From Lutraria lutraria (Eukaryota; Mollusca; Bivalvia; Venerida; Mactridae): a DNA stretch of 64,000 bases. The stretch spans positions 5,950,840 through 6,014,839 of the forward strand of contig OZ026844.1 of NCBI GenBank assembly GCA_964023205.1, in the 5' to 3' direction. Numbering within the stretch: position 1 is the stretch's first letter; each line of letters starts with the position of its first letter. Both the position numbers and the translations under genes were made by a program. Shown here piece after piece: positions 1 through 10,788 of this stretch. The notes under the pieces were generated by a model that saw nothing but the letters and a program-made list of their open reading frames with translations, ran no database searches and had not been told where the DNA came from.

Positions 1-808
1 GGGTGATATACATATATATATACAAACCCTTACTGTTTCAGCCCGGCCTTTAATTGTTCAATTTATGGCTATCAGCATGTATCTTCATACTGGTTGTTAT
101 TTTGATGAATTAGGGCATTATTGGTATTAGGTAAATGGGGATCATTTATTAGACTAGCCAAATTTATCCTCAACTTAGATTTCATGATTCTTACAAACAA
201 TCTATCCGTCGACCTTTTTATTGTAACCTTTAGCCTGTTAACGATTCTCTAGGCCAAATACAACGAATTCCACCGATTTCGATGCCATTTCGCTGTTTAG
301 CAATGCTTGGGATAACTACAGTTTTATATTACAGGAATGTACAGTCCCTGGTATTTCGTAAATAGGGATCATCGAAAGTAGTTCAGCAGTCATTTTCAGT
401 ACACATCGAATATTCATTCGTCATTCTGTCGATTTATTGTCCCAAGTTATTGTTTTACATATTTTTGCGACTATTTTTTATTATTCCATTTCAATTTTAC
501 ATAGTCATTTGAATGCACATACTGCATTTGTACTTGTTATTTGCGTGTATGCCATTGAATAGTAAAATTGGAACTATTTTCGCAGTCGGAAGGTTATGGG
601 AAACCCTTTATTAGACTGTCTTTGTCTATTTTTGTATCACCACATTCTAAATTGTATACAATAAAATAGAGAAATGTATGATTATAAATAAGTTGAGTTT
701 CAGCAATGAGTATAACAGTAACTTTACCATACAATGTGTGAACCAACACGATCCTAAATCTTGTCTTATCATTTTAATCCAAATAAAAGATACACAGATT
801 TATGAATA
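1..808. other. Intergenic, no gene seen
   Basis: AT-rich sequence opening with a short TA dinucleotide tract. I find no coding exon with credible splice sites, no RNA gene and no recognisable transposon. Confidence 0.5.
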
Positions 809-880
809 CAGTAAAACCCATTAAAAACCGGACCGGGCCATTCCGGTTTTCAGGGAGTCCGGTTTTTACGGGCTTTACCG
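809..880. mobile_element. Short palindromic MITE, CAGTAAAACCC family
   Basis: A 72-bp near-palindrome flanked by TA on both sides. The left end CAGTAAAACCCATTAAAAA is mirrored by the right end TTTTTACGGGCTTTACCG. Longer relatives lie at 16732-16914, 41147-41278 and 41703-41869 and share the CCGGTTTTCAGGGAGTCCGG-type core. It is a non-autonomous TA-inserting DNA transposon; the superfamily is not assigned. Confidence 0.7.
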
Positions 881-1130
881 TAATTAAATGATATAAATGA
901 CAAAGATATCTAAACTGGTTCCCGTGACTTGTGTGTACAAAGCCTTTGGTGCACTGCATCATGGAACGGGAACCAGTTTAAAAGATATCTGCACCATTGC
1001 TGACAATTAACAAACGTATTCGTCAAAATTGGGTATACACCTTTATGTTTACCCGGTGAACTTGAGCGTATACTTTTATTCTACCCGTTATTATTAGAAC
1101 ATCTAAAAATAGAGACTCACTGTCAATAAC
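881..1130. other. Intergenic, no gene seen
   Basis: Nothing recognisable. A 16-base inverted pair, AAACTGGTTCCCGT near 913 and ACGGGAACCAGTTT near 966, flanks a short spacer and could form a hairpin of about 67 bases. Confidence 0.4.
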
Positions 1131-1210
1131 GCAGTACGCGTTCTTTTATCGATTTTGAGCAACTAAATAAACGTTCAATATGTATAGGAAATAAATGGTT
1201 GTGCAATACT
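1131..1210 (+). promoter_or_regulatory. Probable external Pol III promoter of the class C vault-like RNA
   Basis: A TATA-like AATATGTATA at 1177-1186 lies 25-34 bases upstream of the predicted 5' end. GGTTGTGCAATAC follows at about -13 to -1 and matches the GTTGTGCAAT-type block in front of the array copies. The exact upstream limit is uncertain. Confidence 0.4.
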
Positions 1211-1314
1211 GTCGCCGGCCTAGTCATGTGGTTACTTCGTAAAAAATAATAAAATCCGGAAAAAAATCTCTCGCGGGTTTGATTCCCGTTCATAACCACG
1301 GACGCAATCCGGTG
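1211..1314 (+). ncRNA. vtRNA: Vault RNA-like gene, class C (diverged copy)
   Basis: A 104-nt unit outside the tandem array. Box A region TAGTCATGTGGTTACTTCG starts 10 bases from the 5' end, as in array copies and as in known vault RNAs, whose box A continues into GGTTACTTCG. Box B is GGGTTTGATTCCC at 1276-1288 inside a 5-bp stem. The 5' GCCGG pairs with CCGGT at the 3' end, and a T5 run follows at once. The interior between the boxes is A-rich and unlike the array copies. There is no internal TTTT. What is known: vault RNAs are Pol III transcripts of roughly 80-150 nt bound to the vault ribonucleoprotein particle. Alternative: a tRNA-derived SINE head. Confidence 0.65.
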
Positions 1315-1735
1315 TTTTTCGTTTTTTATGATTGTTAGTTTTATAGACTGTTATCAACTTATCATCATAACTTATAGTCTGTGCTTAATTTCTAATAAAT
1401 ATTTGATGAGCATAGTATTTTCCTCTTAATTTGATTAATTTATGCTACGAAAATAGTCTAATTGTAATTACCTCGCACTTGCTTCACATTTGCGTATTAG
1501 CATATATATATATACACTGTCCTAAAAACTTGAGAAATACGCCATCTATTTTCGCCTGTACTGACATTTTTAGATTCTTTTTAACACGTATACATTTCTG
1601 CACGATTTTAGTGAGAGAAATCAGGATCGCTTTTCGATTACTGACGTTGATATTTTGTGGTAAAGGAAAGAAATGCAATCATTGAGTTTCCACATGGACG
1701 AGCTTTCTCTATCTATAACATTATACCTCTTTTCA
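1315..1735. other. Intergenic, no gene seen
   Basis: AT-rich sequence between the class C RNA unit and the array. It starts with a second T6 run that could act as a back-up Pol III terminator. No other feature is seen. Confidence 0.4.
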
Positions 1736-2066
1736 AATATATAAAAAATACTCAAATTCTTTATATAATGTAATATTTATTTGTATATTCTTGTTGCAGT
1801 CATGTTATTTGCACAATATTAAAATAATTCTATCTATCTATATAGGTATTAAAACAACTTCACGTTTCTTATGCGTTTTTTATCACTCATTACCAATGCA
1901 TTAAACAGTAAGTAACTGATAAAGATCAATATGATTTTTATGTAATAATACAATCAGTCAGATATCTTAGATGGAGAATTACTAATTATTTATACCAATA
2001 ATTGTTAGTTCGATTCATTTAGATATAAAATTTGCGAGCTCTTAAAACCCGTACGAATGTTATAAA

Positions 2067-2139
2067 CGCGTAGCTAATGTAAGGAGTGGGTTAAGTGTAG
2101 ATATGGAATATATATAGAGTTAAGCGTTGTGAAATTCCG
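2067..2139 (+). promoter_or_regulatory. External promoter region, class A vault-like RNA
   Basis: Three blocks are conserved in front of class A and class B units despite very different interiors. These are CGCGTAGC (2067-2074), a GGAGT..TTAAGT block (2083-2095, about -57 to -45) and a TATA tract (2108-2116, about -32 to -24). A GTTAAGCGTTGTGAAATT block follows at about -21 to -4. This resembles the PSE plus TATA layout of gene-external Pol III promoters, which vault RNA genes combine with internal A and B boxes. Equivalent regions: 3021-3093, 11806-11865 (TATA tract deleted) and 12744-12818. Confidence 0.5.
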
Positions 2140-2250
2140 ATACCGGCGTAGTCAAGTGGTTACTTCGTGATTGTTCAACACTTTACATTTGTATTTAACA
2201 CAATGTTCGCGGGTTCGAACCCCGTAATACCCACTGACGCCATCCGGTAT
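2140..2250 (+). ncRNA. vtRNA: Vault RNA-like gene, class A copy 1
   Basis: A 111-nt unit. Box A TAGTCAAGTGG at 2149-2159 runs into GTGGTTACTTCG, the block I recognise from vertebrate vault RNAs. Box B GGGTTCGAACCCC lies at 2211-2223 in a 5-bp stem with a 7-nt loop. The first seven bases ATACCGG pair with the last seven CCGGTAT, extended by CGT with ACG past a 4-nt bulge. T6 follows directly. The sequence between T stem and 3' end is too long for a tRNA, so this is not an ordinary tRNA. There is no internal TTTT. Alternative: a very short tRNA-derived SINE. Confidence 0.75.
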
Positions 2251-3093
2251 TTTTTTAATTTTAAGGACTTTCTTAACATCTGTAAATAGCAAATTTATTC
2301 CCCAAACAGGCAACAAATACAATTAAAGATAAAAATTATAGAAAATTATGTTCTCGTTTTGATTGTATTTGATATAAATTACAGCCGATAATTTTAATGA
2401 CGAGCCAGTACTTATTTACCCATTTTGTAAAGAAAAAAAACGTATACACTGACTTAGGTAGTATTTAATATACGAAAATACGAAAATAAAGATAAGATAT
2501 AGTAATTTAACTTGGTTCCCAATATAAATATTCCTCAATTTTTTGTTGTTCGGAAAGAATTATAATGTAGGTGGTCAGGAAATTCTAACTACACACCGAA
2601 GAGCTTTATGTAACCTACCGACTGCGAAAATAGTTTCAAATTTACAATTCAATTGTATACACTCAAATAATAAATATGGTATGTGCATTTTAATTCAAAA
2701 TCAGATGACTGTGCAAAATTGTAATCGAGTGATACGAAACAGCCGTAAAAATATGCAAAAAAATAACAAATTCATAAAAACGACAAAACTTTTTACTGCT
2801 TTAAATTGTTGCTCCGAACAAAATAAGTGCCTTCAGAGCTGTGAGTACGATAGCTTTGATATTTAGAAATCTTACAAGATTCAGATACTGCGATAAGAAA
2901 ATGATGGGACATGTCACATATGGTTCCATTGTCTACCTTTGAACCAGTTCGATTTACCTAATGTATGCGGCAACAAAATATAATATAGCGAGTGCTTAAA
3001 GCCCGCATGTATGATATAAACGCGTAGCTAGTGTAAGGAGTGGATTAAGTGCATATATGGAATATATATATAGTTAAGCGTTGTGAAATCCCG

Positions 3094-3204
3094 ATACCGG
3101 CGTAGTCAAGTGGTTACTTCGTTATTGTTCAACACTTTACATTTGTATTTAACACAATGTTCGCGGGTTCGAATCCCGTAATACCCACTGACGCCATCCG
3201 GTAT
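3094..3204 (+). ncRNA. vtRNA: Vault RNA-like gene, class A copy 2
   Basis: Again 111 nt and almost identical to copy 1 within the unit. It has the same box A with GTGGTTACTTCG, box B GGGTTCGAATCCC, the ATACCGG/CCGGTAT terminal stem and a T7 terminator. The TATA tract (AATATATATATAG, 3061-3073) sits 21-33 bases upstream. Its 5' flank is homologous to that of copy 1 but more diverged than the unit, suggesting selection or gene conversion on the transcribed part. Confidence 0.75.
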
Positions 3205-4452
3205 TTTTTTAATTTTTAGGACTTTCTTAACATCTGTATATAGCAAATTTATTCCCCAAACAGGCAACAAATACAAATAATTAAAAACAATTTATAGAAA
3301 ATATGTACATGTACTCATTTTGATTGCATTTGGTATAATTTTTTTTCAAAAATATACTTAGGTTGTCACTTGAAATCATATACTGTGTATTAACAAAGTT
3401 TTCATTAAATAACAAAAGTAATGAAAAGAAACAGTGATATAATTTTGCTCTCAATATGTCCTTAATTTTTTGTTGATCGGAAAGAACAATAATAAAGGTG
3501 GCGTAATAACAGTTTCCCACAATTTTAAATCTCAATCTCAAATACAAGGTATAACATACACACGAATAAATATTCTAAAAACACACAACGTGACACACAA
3601 AACGCCTAAAATAAATCACTATTCGATATTTCATTGTTATTTATTTATCAAATAATGAACCGTGCACTATCGTACTTGACTAATTTACATGTACATAAAG
3701 TTATCGTTCGTTCGATAATGATATACTTTGCTGCAAATACTTTTTTTACAAAAACTAGTACATGTATACACACAATTCTGCCGCTAAATAGTTAATTATT
3801 AACCACACTCCTGTCAAATAGTAATTAATACTTCATGAACTATTCATAAACTATTCATGAAGTATGCAAGAATAGATCATGAAAAAATCATGTTGTCATG
3901 AATTTGTTTCCAAGTCGGATACTAACACCCAAAATTCATTAGGTGGTCAAATCTATTTTTTTCTTTGATAACTTTATTTATTTAAGATGAATTTGAACAG
4001 CAAATTGCACTTGTTGTTTCATTTGACAAAATTGTATATAAATATACATGTACATAAATGGTATCAGATATTAGCACATTGTATGAAAAAAAATCTTATT
4101 TTTTCAATGCTTTGGTGACTTATTATTTATGAGCTCTTTTGGCAAAAAATCAAGAAAAATCATGCTAAATGACATATTTTTAATTCATATAGCTTAAATT
4201 TGAAATACCCCCATGTCCAACAAAAACCTATAAAAATCACTTAATTAAAATGAAACACTTTTCCCCTCCTATTTATGATCTAAGAGATACAAAAATATTG
4301 TTGTATGAAAAATAAAAAGAAAAAAAAGTTTGCCCCTACTGGTGTTTGAACCCATGACCCTCAGTTTCAATGTTGTTGACAGTAATTATAGCTTATTTAA
4401 ATACTCTTCAATTTGGATGAATAATACTTCTAACGAATACCCAAAAACAAAA

Positions 4453-4563
4453 ATACCGGATGGCGTCAGTGGGTATTACGGGAGTCGAACCCGCGAGAGT
4501 TTGTGTGACAAACAAATTTTGAAACCATTCAAGAGCGAAGTAACCACTTGACTACGCCGGTAT
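4453..4563 (-). ncRNA. vtRNA: Vault RNA-like gene, class B copy 1
   Basis: A 111-nt unit read from 4563 to 4453. It shares with class A the ATACCGGCGTAGTCAAGTGG start, the TTACTTCG block, box B (GGGTTCGACTCCC) and the TGACGCCATCCGGTAT end. The roughly 40 bases between the boxes are different: GAATGGTTTCAAAATTTG, then a GTTTGT-CAC-ACAAAC hairpin. The total length is identical. A T5 and a second T5 follow. Upstream TATA-like ACATATAA (about -29 to -22) and a GACTGGAGTAAGTATA block (about -64 to -49) match the class A flank. Confidence 0.75.
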
Positions 4564-4646
4564 CGAAAATGCACAATGCTGAACTTATATGTATAGATTT
4601 CTGTACTATTTTTATACTTACTCCAGTCTTGTTAGTATGCTACGCG
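4564..4646 (-). promoter_or_regulatory. External promoter region, class B vault-like RNA
   Basis: Read on the minus strand: CGCGTAGC, then GACTGGAGTAAGTATA, a TATACATATAAG-like tract at about -32 to -21, and GTTCAGCATTGTGCA before the unit. Order matches the class A promoter, with the upstream blocks a few bases further out. Equivalents: 7359-7441, 10269-10351 and 14284-14366. Confidence 0.5.
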
Positions 4647-5080
4647 ATTATTCAATACGTGCGGGTTCAAAGCGCTTGCTACATTCCATAGAATAATCGA
4701 ACAGTGGATTAGTAAACATCAAACAAATTCCTTAAATATTAGTATCTGATTGATTATATTATTACCTATGAGTGACGTTGATCAGTATTAGTTATTTACG
4801 GTTTCATGCATAGGTAGTGAACGATAAGAAATGTGTTTTTATATGTAACTCGCGTCTCCTGTAATAAAAAGCAGCGAACACGTTTGATTAAGTCAACTTT
4901 CTCTCGGCGTTAAACCTGCGTTCTGCAAATATTTATTACATCAAATTTAACCGAAATGCCTGTTAGGCTTGGCATGAAGATAAAAACAATATTGTATGAT
5001 GTTGATGTGTCAATGTCGATTCAAACAGGGATGCTATAATTAATATATTTAACATCCCTGATTCAAAGTTATACTTTATA

Positions 5081-6377
5081 CGAGGGTCATTCAATATATA
5101 ATGCGAACTATCAATTATCTCAGAAAGTAGTAATGAATACTCAACGAAACTTTGTAAATATATCCATGAAATCAATTTCGTTCTTCTCACGAAATTTTCG
5201 GACGTTAACGTCGATGACGTTATCTGAGCGCGCTTTTCCATGACGTCACTCTTAACAACATGGTAGCGGTAACGTCTCATGACTATCGTAGTTATATTAA
5301 AATCGAGTGCCGTCGTAACAAAATGCAATGGAAATGTTTGTTGCCTTACAAAGAGCTTGTGGCGAATGTTGGCTTTTATATTCTCAAGTAGCGAGATGGG
5401 TAAATGAATTTATGAATATTGGTAGAAGATGACCAGGGTGCTGGGCGGAAAACTAGTGCCATGGACACATATATGCACAAAAAGCGAGAAAGTAACTGTA
5501 CACAGATAGACGATTAAAGGGACTGAAGCGTCTCGAATAGCAATAAAAATATTAACATTTTAATGCCTAGATCAATTAATGAAAGCCCTGTAAAATATTT
5601 ACAAAATATCCCGCTAGTTTACTCAAAATACACATTTCCAGATTTATCAAACCTGCTGATTTCGGCCTAAAAATTATTTGTCATTTTCACAACTCGACCC
5701 TCTCGGTGTCGGAAATATAGTTGTCGTCAATAAAAGGGAGCATTTTATTCAAACCGACATACAAATACCGACGCGCGCGTTATAGGGTTATTTTTGAACG
5801 CACATTCTACTTTGACTTTTCGGTAATAATTGTTTTTTCATGTGACAAACACATATTTGGTGTACGAAAAAAAAGACACAACAGTTCCTGGGCATGCCCC
5901 TTTAACATGTGAGTCGACATTAATGTTGGGTCACTTAATACAATTTTAGGAACAAGTTAAAATGCGCAAGATTTCCGCGCGGTTGGTGCCTCAGGGTCTG
6001 ACGTTTGACAACGCCACCCCTCACACCTCAGAGAGCGGAATGTCATTGATTGCGGATAACAAGTGAGAAACGCTTTATCATCCACCATACTCACCTGACA
6101 TAAAACCCTGTGATTACGACCTATTCCCTGGACTTAAATAGAATATATGGGGTATTCGACTTGCCGACCTAAATGACATTAAAGTTGTGGTGGCCGTACA
6201 GGTTTGGGTGTATGAGCGTAGTTGCCTAGCAACGGAAGTAGAAGGTTTCCGAAAAGATCGAAGTCGGTCATTGAACGCAAGGAATGTTACTTAGAAGGAT
6301 TCTGACAATGTTAGAACAATTCTTGCTTTTATTTAGAAATTATGTTGTAGTTTACATTATATATTGAATGACCCTCG
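5081..6377 (+). mobile_element. Degenerate mariner element, copy in B1
   Basis: The ends are CGAGGGTCATTCAATATATA and its inverse, each bordered by TA, giving the TA target duplication of Tc1/mariner elements. Inside, the 5' part keeps a VEDDQGAGRKTS-like stretch of the DNA-binding half. The 3' part at about 5960-6200 keeps LTFDNATPHTSE, HPPYSPDIKPCDYDLFPGLK and RLADLNDI, the typical end of a mariner transposase around the last catalytic Asp. In-frame stops and loss of the middle show it is dead. A TTAA-flanked MITE sits inside at 5518-5901. Confidence 0.85.
5518..5901. mobile_element. TTAA-flanked MITE nested in mariner
   Basis: TTAA borders both ends. In intact copies the termini are AGGGACATGCCC and GGGCATGCCCCT, an imperfect inverted repeat of about 24 bp. 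This B1 copy has lost the ACATGCCCTTGA part of its left end. TTAA duplication is typical of piggyBac-type elements, but the termini are not diagnostic. The B2 copy at 8314-8819 and B4 copy at 15239-15738 are about 500 bp. Confidence 0.7.
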
Positions 6378-7247
6378 TATTCTATTCCTTAAAATATTTA
6401 TTAATTCATTACAATTTCTATTTTCTCTTTTTAGCCCTTATGGACATAGAATCCTTGTATTCGGACATTGCCTACGTTGTCATCATTTATTTTTTAGAAG
6501 CGAAAGCTACTAGAGTGACATAGCCAGTTTTTACATAGAACTATTCATAAACTATTCATGAAGTATGCAAGAATAGATCATGAAAAAATCATGTTGTCAT
6601 GAATTTGTTTCCAAGTCGGGGTATTTGATAAAATTACAATCAAATTGTCCCTAAAGATTTTTACCTCCAAATTACGAGACTGGAGCATGATTGTTGAAAT
6701 AAGGTATTACGAGATACTAACACCCAAAATTCATTAGGTGGTCAAATCTATTTTTTTCTTTGATAACTTTATTTATTTAAGATAAATTTGAACAGCAAAT
6801 TGCACTTGTTGTTTCATTTGACAAAATTGTATATAAATATACATGTACATAAATGGTATCAGATATTAGCATATTGTATGAAAAAAATCTTATTTTTTCA
6901 ATGCTTTGGTGACTTATTATTTTCGAGCTTTTTTTGGCAAAAACTCAAGAAAAATCATGCTAAATGACATATTTTTAATTCATATAGCTTAAATTTGAAA
7001 TACCCCCATGTCCAACAAAAACCTATAAAAATCACTTAATTGAAATGAAACACTTTTCCCCTCCTATTTATGATCTAAGAGATACAAAAATATTGTTGTA
7101 TGAAAAATAAAAAGAAAAAAAAGTTTGCCCCTACTGGTGTTTGAACCCATGACCCTCAGTTTCAATGTTGTTGACAGTAATTATAGCTTATTTAAATACT
7201 CTTCAATTTGGATGAATAATACTTCTAACGAATACCCAAAAACAAAA

Positions 7248-7358
7248 ATACCGGATGGCGTCAGTGGGTATTACAGGAGTCGAACCCGCGAGATTTTGTT
7301 TTGTAGACAAATTTTGAAACCATTCAAGAGCGAAGTAACCACTTGACTACGCCGGTAT
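7248..7358 (-). ncRNA. vtRNA: Vault RNA-like gene, class B copy 2
   Basis: 111 nt, minus strand. It differs from class B copy 1 in the interior (GTCTACAAAACAAAATCTC in sense) and in box B (GGGTTCGACTCCT), where the C-to-T change leaves a G-T pair, so the stem survives. The TATA-like upstream tract is TATACATATAGG read in the other direction. There is no internal TTTT and T5 follows. Confidence 0.72.
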
Positions 7359-7875
7359 CGAAATTGCACCTTGCTTAACTTATACATATAGGTTTCTGTA
7401 CTATTTTTATACTTACTCCAGTCTTGTTAGTATGCTACGCGATTATTCAATACGTGCGGGTTCAAAGCGCTTGCTACATTCCATAGAACAATCGAACAGT
7501 GGATTAGTAAACATCAAACAAATTCCTTAAATATTAGTATCTGATTGATTATATTATTACCTATGAGTGACGTTGATCAGTATTAGTTATTTACGGTTTC
7601 ATGCATAGGTAGTGAACGATAAGAAATGTGTTTTAATCTGTAACTCGCGTCTCCTGTAATAAAAAGCAGCGAACACGTTTGATTAAGTCAACTTTCTCTC
7701 GGCGTTAAACCTGCGTTCTGCAAATATTTATTACATCAAATTTAACCGAAATGCCTGTTAGGCTTGGCATGAAGATAAAAACAATATTGTATGATGTTAT
7801 TGTGTCAATGTCGATTCAAACAGGGATGCTATAATTAATATATTTAACATCCCTGATTCAAAGTTATACTTTATA

Positions 7876-9294
7876 CGAGGGTCATTCAATATATAATGCG
7901 AACTATCAATTATCTCAGAAAGTAGTAATGAATACTCAACGAAACTTTGTCAATATATCCATGAAATCAATTTCGTTCTTCTCACGAAATTTTCGGACGT
8001 TAACGTCGATGACGTTATCAGAGCGCGCTTTTCCATGACGTCACTCTAAACAACATGGTAGCGGTAACGTCTCATGACTAACGTAGTTATATTAAAATCG
8101 AGTGCCGTCGTAACAAAAATGCAATGGAAATGTTTGTTGCCTTACAAAGAGCTTGTGGCGAATGTTGCCTTTTATATTGTCAAGTAGCGAGATGGGTAAA
8201 TGAATTTATGAATATTGGTAGAAGATGACCAGTGTGCTGGGCGGAAAACTAGTGCCATGGACACATACAAGCACAAAAAGCGAGAAAGTAACTGTACACA
8301 GGTAGACGATTAAAGGGACATGCCCTTGAACTGAAGCGTCTCGAATAGCAATAAAAATATTATCATTTTAATGCCTAGATCAATTAATGAAAGCCCTGTA
8401 AAATATTTACAAAATATCCCGCTAGTTTACTCAAAATACACATTTCCAGATATATCAAACCTGCTGACTTCGGCCTAAAAATTATTTGTCATTTTCACAA
8501 CTCGACCCTCTCGGTGTCTGTCAAAATCGAAAAGATCGCGGCATGTCAACAAAATGAAATGGTAAGTTTGCTCATGTTATGTTCACTTGATAATCAGCGC
8601 ACATGCTCAGTTAATCTATCAGACGTATCGGAAATATCGTTGTCGTCAATAAAGGGCAGCATTTTATTCAAACCGACATACAAATACCAACGCGCGCGTT
8701 ATAGGGTCATTTTTGAACGCACATTCTACTTTGACTTTTCGGTAATAATTGTTTTTTCATGTGACAAACACATATTTGGTGTAAGAAAAAAAGACACAAC
8801 AGTTCCTGGGCATGCCCCTTTAATATGTGAGTCGACATTAATGTTGAGTCACTTCATACAATTTTAAGGAACAAGTTAAAATGCGCAAGATTTCCGCGCG
8901 GTTGGTGCCTCAGGGTCTGACGTTTGACAACGCCACCCCTCACACCTCAGAGAGCGGAATGTCATTGATTGCGGATAACAAGTGAGAAACACTTTATCAT
9001 CCACCATACTCACGTGACATAAGCCCCTGTGATTACGACCTATTCCCTAGACTTAAATAGAATATATGGGGTATTCGACTTGCCGACCTAAATGACATTA
9101 AAACTGCGGTGGCCGTACAGGTTTGGGTGTATGAGCGTAGTTGCCTAGCAACGGAAGTAGGTCTTCCGAAAAGATCGAAGTCGGTCATTAAACGCAAGGG
9201 ATGTTACTTAGAAGGATTCTGACAATGTTAGAACAATTCTTGCTTTTATTTAGAAATTATGTTGTAGTTTACATTATATATTGAATGACCCTCG
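7876..9294 (+). mobile_element. Degenerate mariner element, copy in B2
   Basis: TA-flanked, 1419 bp, with the same terminal inverted repeats and transposase remnants as the B1 copy (LTFDNATPHTSE region near 8920, CDYDLF region near 9030). Longer than the B1 copy because its nested MITE is nearly complete. Confidence 0.85.
8314..8819. mobile_element. TTAA-flanked MITE, near-complete copy in B2
   Basis: Bordered by TTAA at 8310-8313 and 8820-8823. Left end AGGGACATGCCCTTGAACTG and inverse right end AGGGGCATGCCCAGGAACTG are well preserved. This is the best copy for defining the element. Confidence 0.75.
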
Positions 9295-10157
9295 TATTCT
9301 ATTCCTTAAAATATTTATTAATTCATTACAATTTCTATTTTCTCTTTTTAGCCCTTATGGACATACAATCCTGGTATTCGGACATCGCCTACGTTGTCAT
9401 CATTTATTTTTAGAAGCGAAAGCTACTAGAGTGACATAGCCAGTTTTAACATAGAACTATTCATAAACTATTCATGAAGTATGCAAGAATAGATCATGAA
9501 AAATTCATGTTGTCATGAATTTGTTTCCAAGTCGGGGTATTTGATAAAATTACAATCAAATTGTTAATTGTTTTTACCTCCAAATTACGAGACTGGAGCA
9601 TGTTTGTTGAAATAAGGTATTACGGGATACTAACACCCAAAATTCATTAGGTGGTCAAATCTATTTTTTTCTTTGATAAATTTATTTATTTAAGATAAAT
9701 TTGAACAGCAAATTGCACTTGTTGTTTCATTTGACAAAATTGTATATAAATATACATGTACATAAATGGTATCAGATATTAGCACATTGTATGAAAAAAA
9801 TCTTATTTTTTCAATGCTTTGGTTACTTATTATTTTCGAGCTTTTTTGGCAAAAAATCAAAAAAATCATGCTAAATGACATATTTTAATTCATATAGTTT
9901 AAATTTGAAATACCCCCATGTCCAACAAAAACCTATAAAAATCACTTAATTGAAATGAAACACTTTTCCCCTCCTATTTATGATCTAAGAGATACAAAAA
10001 TATTGTTGTATGAAAAATAAAAATAAAATAAAGTTTGCCCCTACTGGTGTTTGAACCCAAGACCCTCAGTTTCAATGTTGTTGACAGTAATTATAGCTTA
10101 TTTAAATACTCTTCAATTTGGATGAATAATACTTCTAACGAATACCCAAAAACAAAA

Positions 10158-10268
10158 ATACCGGATGGCGTCAGTGGGTATTACGGGATTCGAACCCGCG
10201 AGAGTTTGTGTGACAGACAAATTTTGAAACCATTCAAGAGCGAAGTAACCACTTGACTACGCCGGTAT
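10158..10268 (-). ncRNA. vtRNA: Vault RNA-like gene, class B copy 3
   Basis: 111 nt, minus strand. Box B is the canonical GGGTTCGAATCCC. The interior resembles class B copy 1 (GTCTGTCACACAAACTC in sense). Terminal stem, TTACTTCG block and flanking promoter-like blocks are kept. The sequence following the unit begins T5. Confidence 0.74.
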
Positions 10269-10788
10269 CGACATTGTGCAATGCTTAACTTATACATATA
10301 GGTTTCTGTACTATTTTTATACTTACTCCAGTCTTGTTAGTATGCTACGCGATTATTCAATACGTGCGGGTTCAAAGCGATTGCTATATTCCATAGAATA
10401 ATCGAACAGTGGATTAGTAAACATCAAACAAATTCCTTAAATATTAGTATCTGATTGATTATATTATTACCTATGAGTGACGTTGATCAGTATTAGTTAT
10501 TTACGGTTTCATGCATAGGTAGTGAACGATAATAAATGTGTTTTAATATGTAACTGGCGTCTCCTGTAATACAAAGCAGCAAACACGTTTGATTAAGTCA
10601 ACTTTTTCTCGGCGTTAAACCTGCGTTCTGCAAATATTTATTACATCAAATTTAACCGAAATGCCTGTCAGGCTTGGCATGAAGATAAAAACAATATTGT
10701 ATGATGTTATTGTGTCAATGTCGATTCAAACAGGGATGCTATAATTAATATATTATTTAACATCCCTGATTCAAAGTTATACTTTATA

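Larger units (their letters stand above)
1736..3836. repeat. Segmental repeat block A1
   Basis: About 2.1 kb that reappears nearly unchanged as block A2 at 11476-13560. It opens with AAATATATAAAAAATACTC and ends where the ACTATTCATAAACTATTC motif of block B begins. It holds two plus-strand vault-like RNA units about 950 bp apart, each with similar 5' flank and 3' flank, so A itself contains an older internal duplication. Short reading frames inside are not conserved in length between A1 and A2 and look non-coding. Confidence 0.85.
3837..6537. repeat. Segmental repeat block B1
   Basis: First of four B blocks (others 6538-9453, 9454-11475 truncated, 13561-16374). It begins with GAACTATTCATAAACTATTC and carries one minus-strand vault-like unit followed by a mariner remnant. 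B1 and B4, which follow A blocks, lack a segment of about 95 bp that B2 and B3 have after TCCAAGTCGG (6619-6716 and 9534-9632). This marks the difference between A-B and B-B junctions. Confidence 0.85.
6538..9453. repeat. Segmental repeat block B2
   Basis: Tandem copy of B1, joined head to tail at ACATAG/AACTATTCAT. It contains the extra segment of about 95 bp near 6619-6716. Its RNA unit and mariner copy are the same kind as in B1. The RNA unit interior matches B4 better than B1 or B3. Confidence 0.85.

Noticed and set aside
2140..2250. Ordinary tRNA gene
   Set aside because: The T stem is followed by over 20 bases before the paired 3' end, no 7-bp acceptor closes next to it, and no anticodon arm is evident.
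2543..2866. Open frame of 107 codons in block A1
   Set aside because: The equivalent in A2 is interrupted and shortened; composition is like the non-coding flanks.
4330..4551. Open frame of 73 codons repeated in every B block
   Set aside because: It is antisense to the vault-like RNA unit and its flank; conservation is explained by the RNA unit and the recent duplications.
4963..5328. Minus-strand open frame of 121 codons over the mariner left end
   Set aside because: It runs antisense across a transposon terminal repeat and is broken in the other B blocks.
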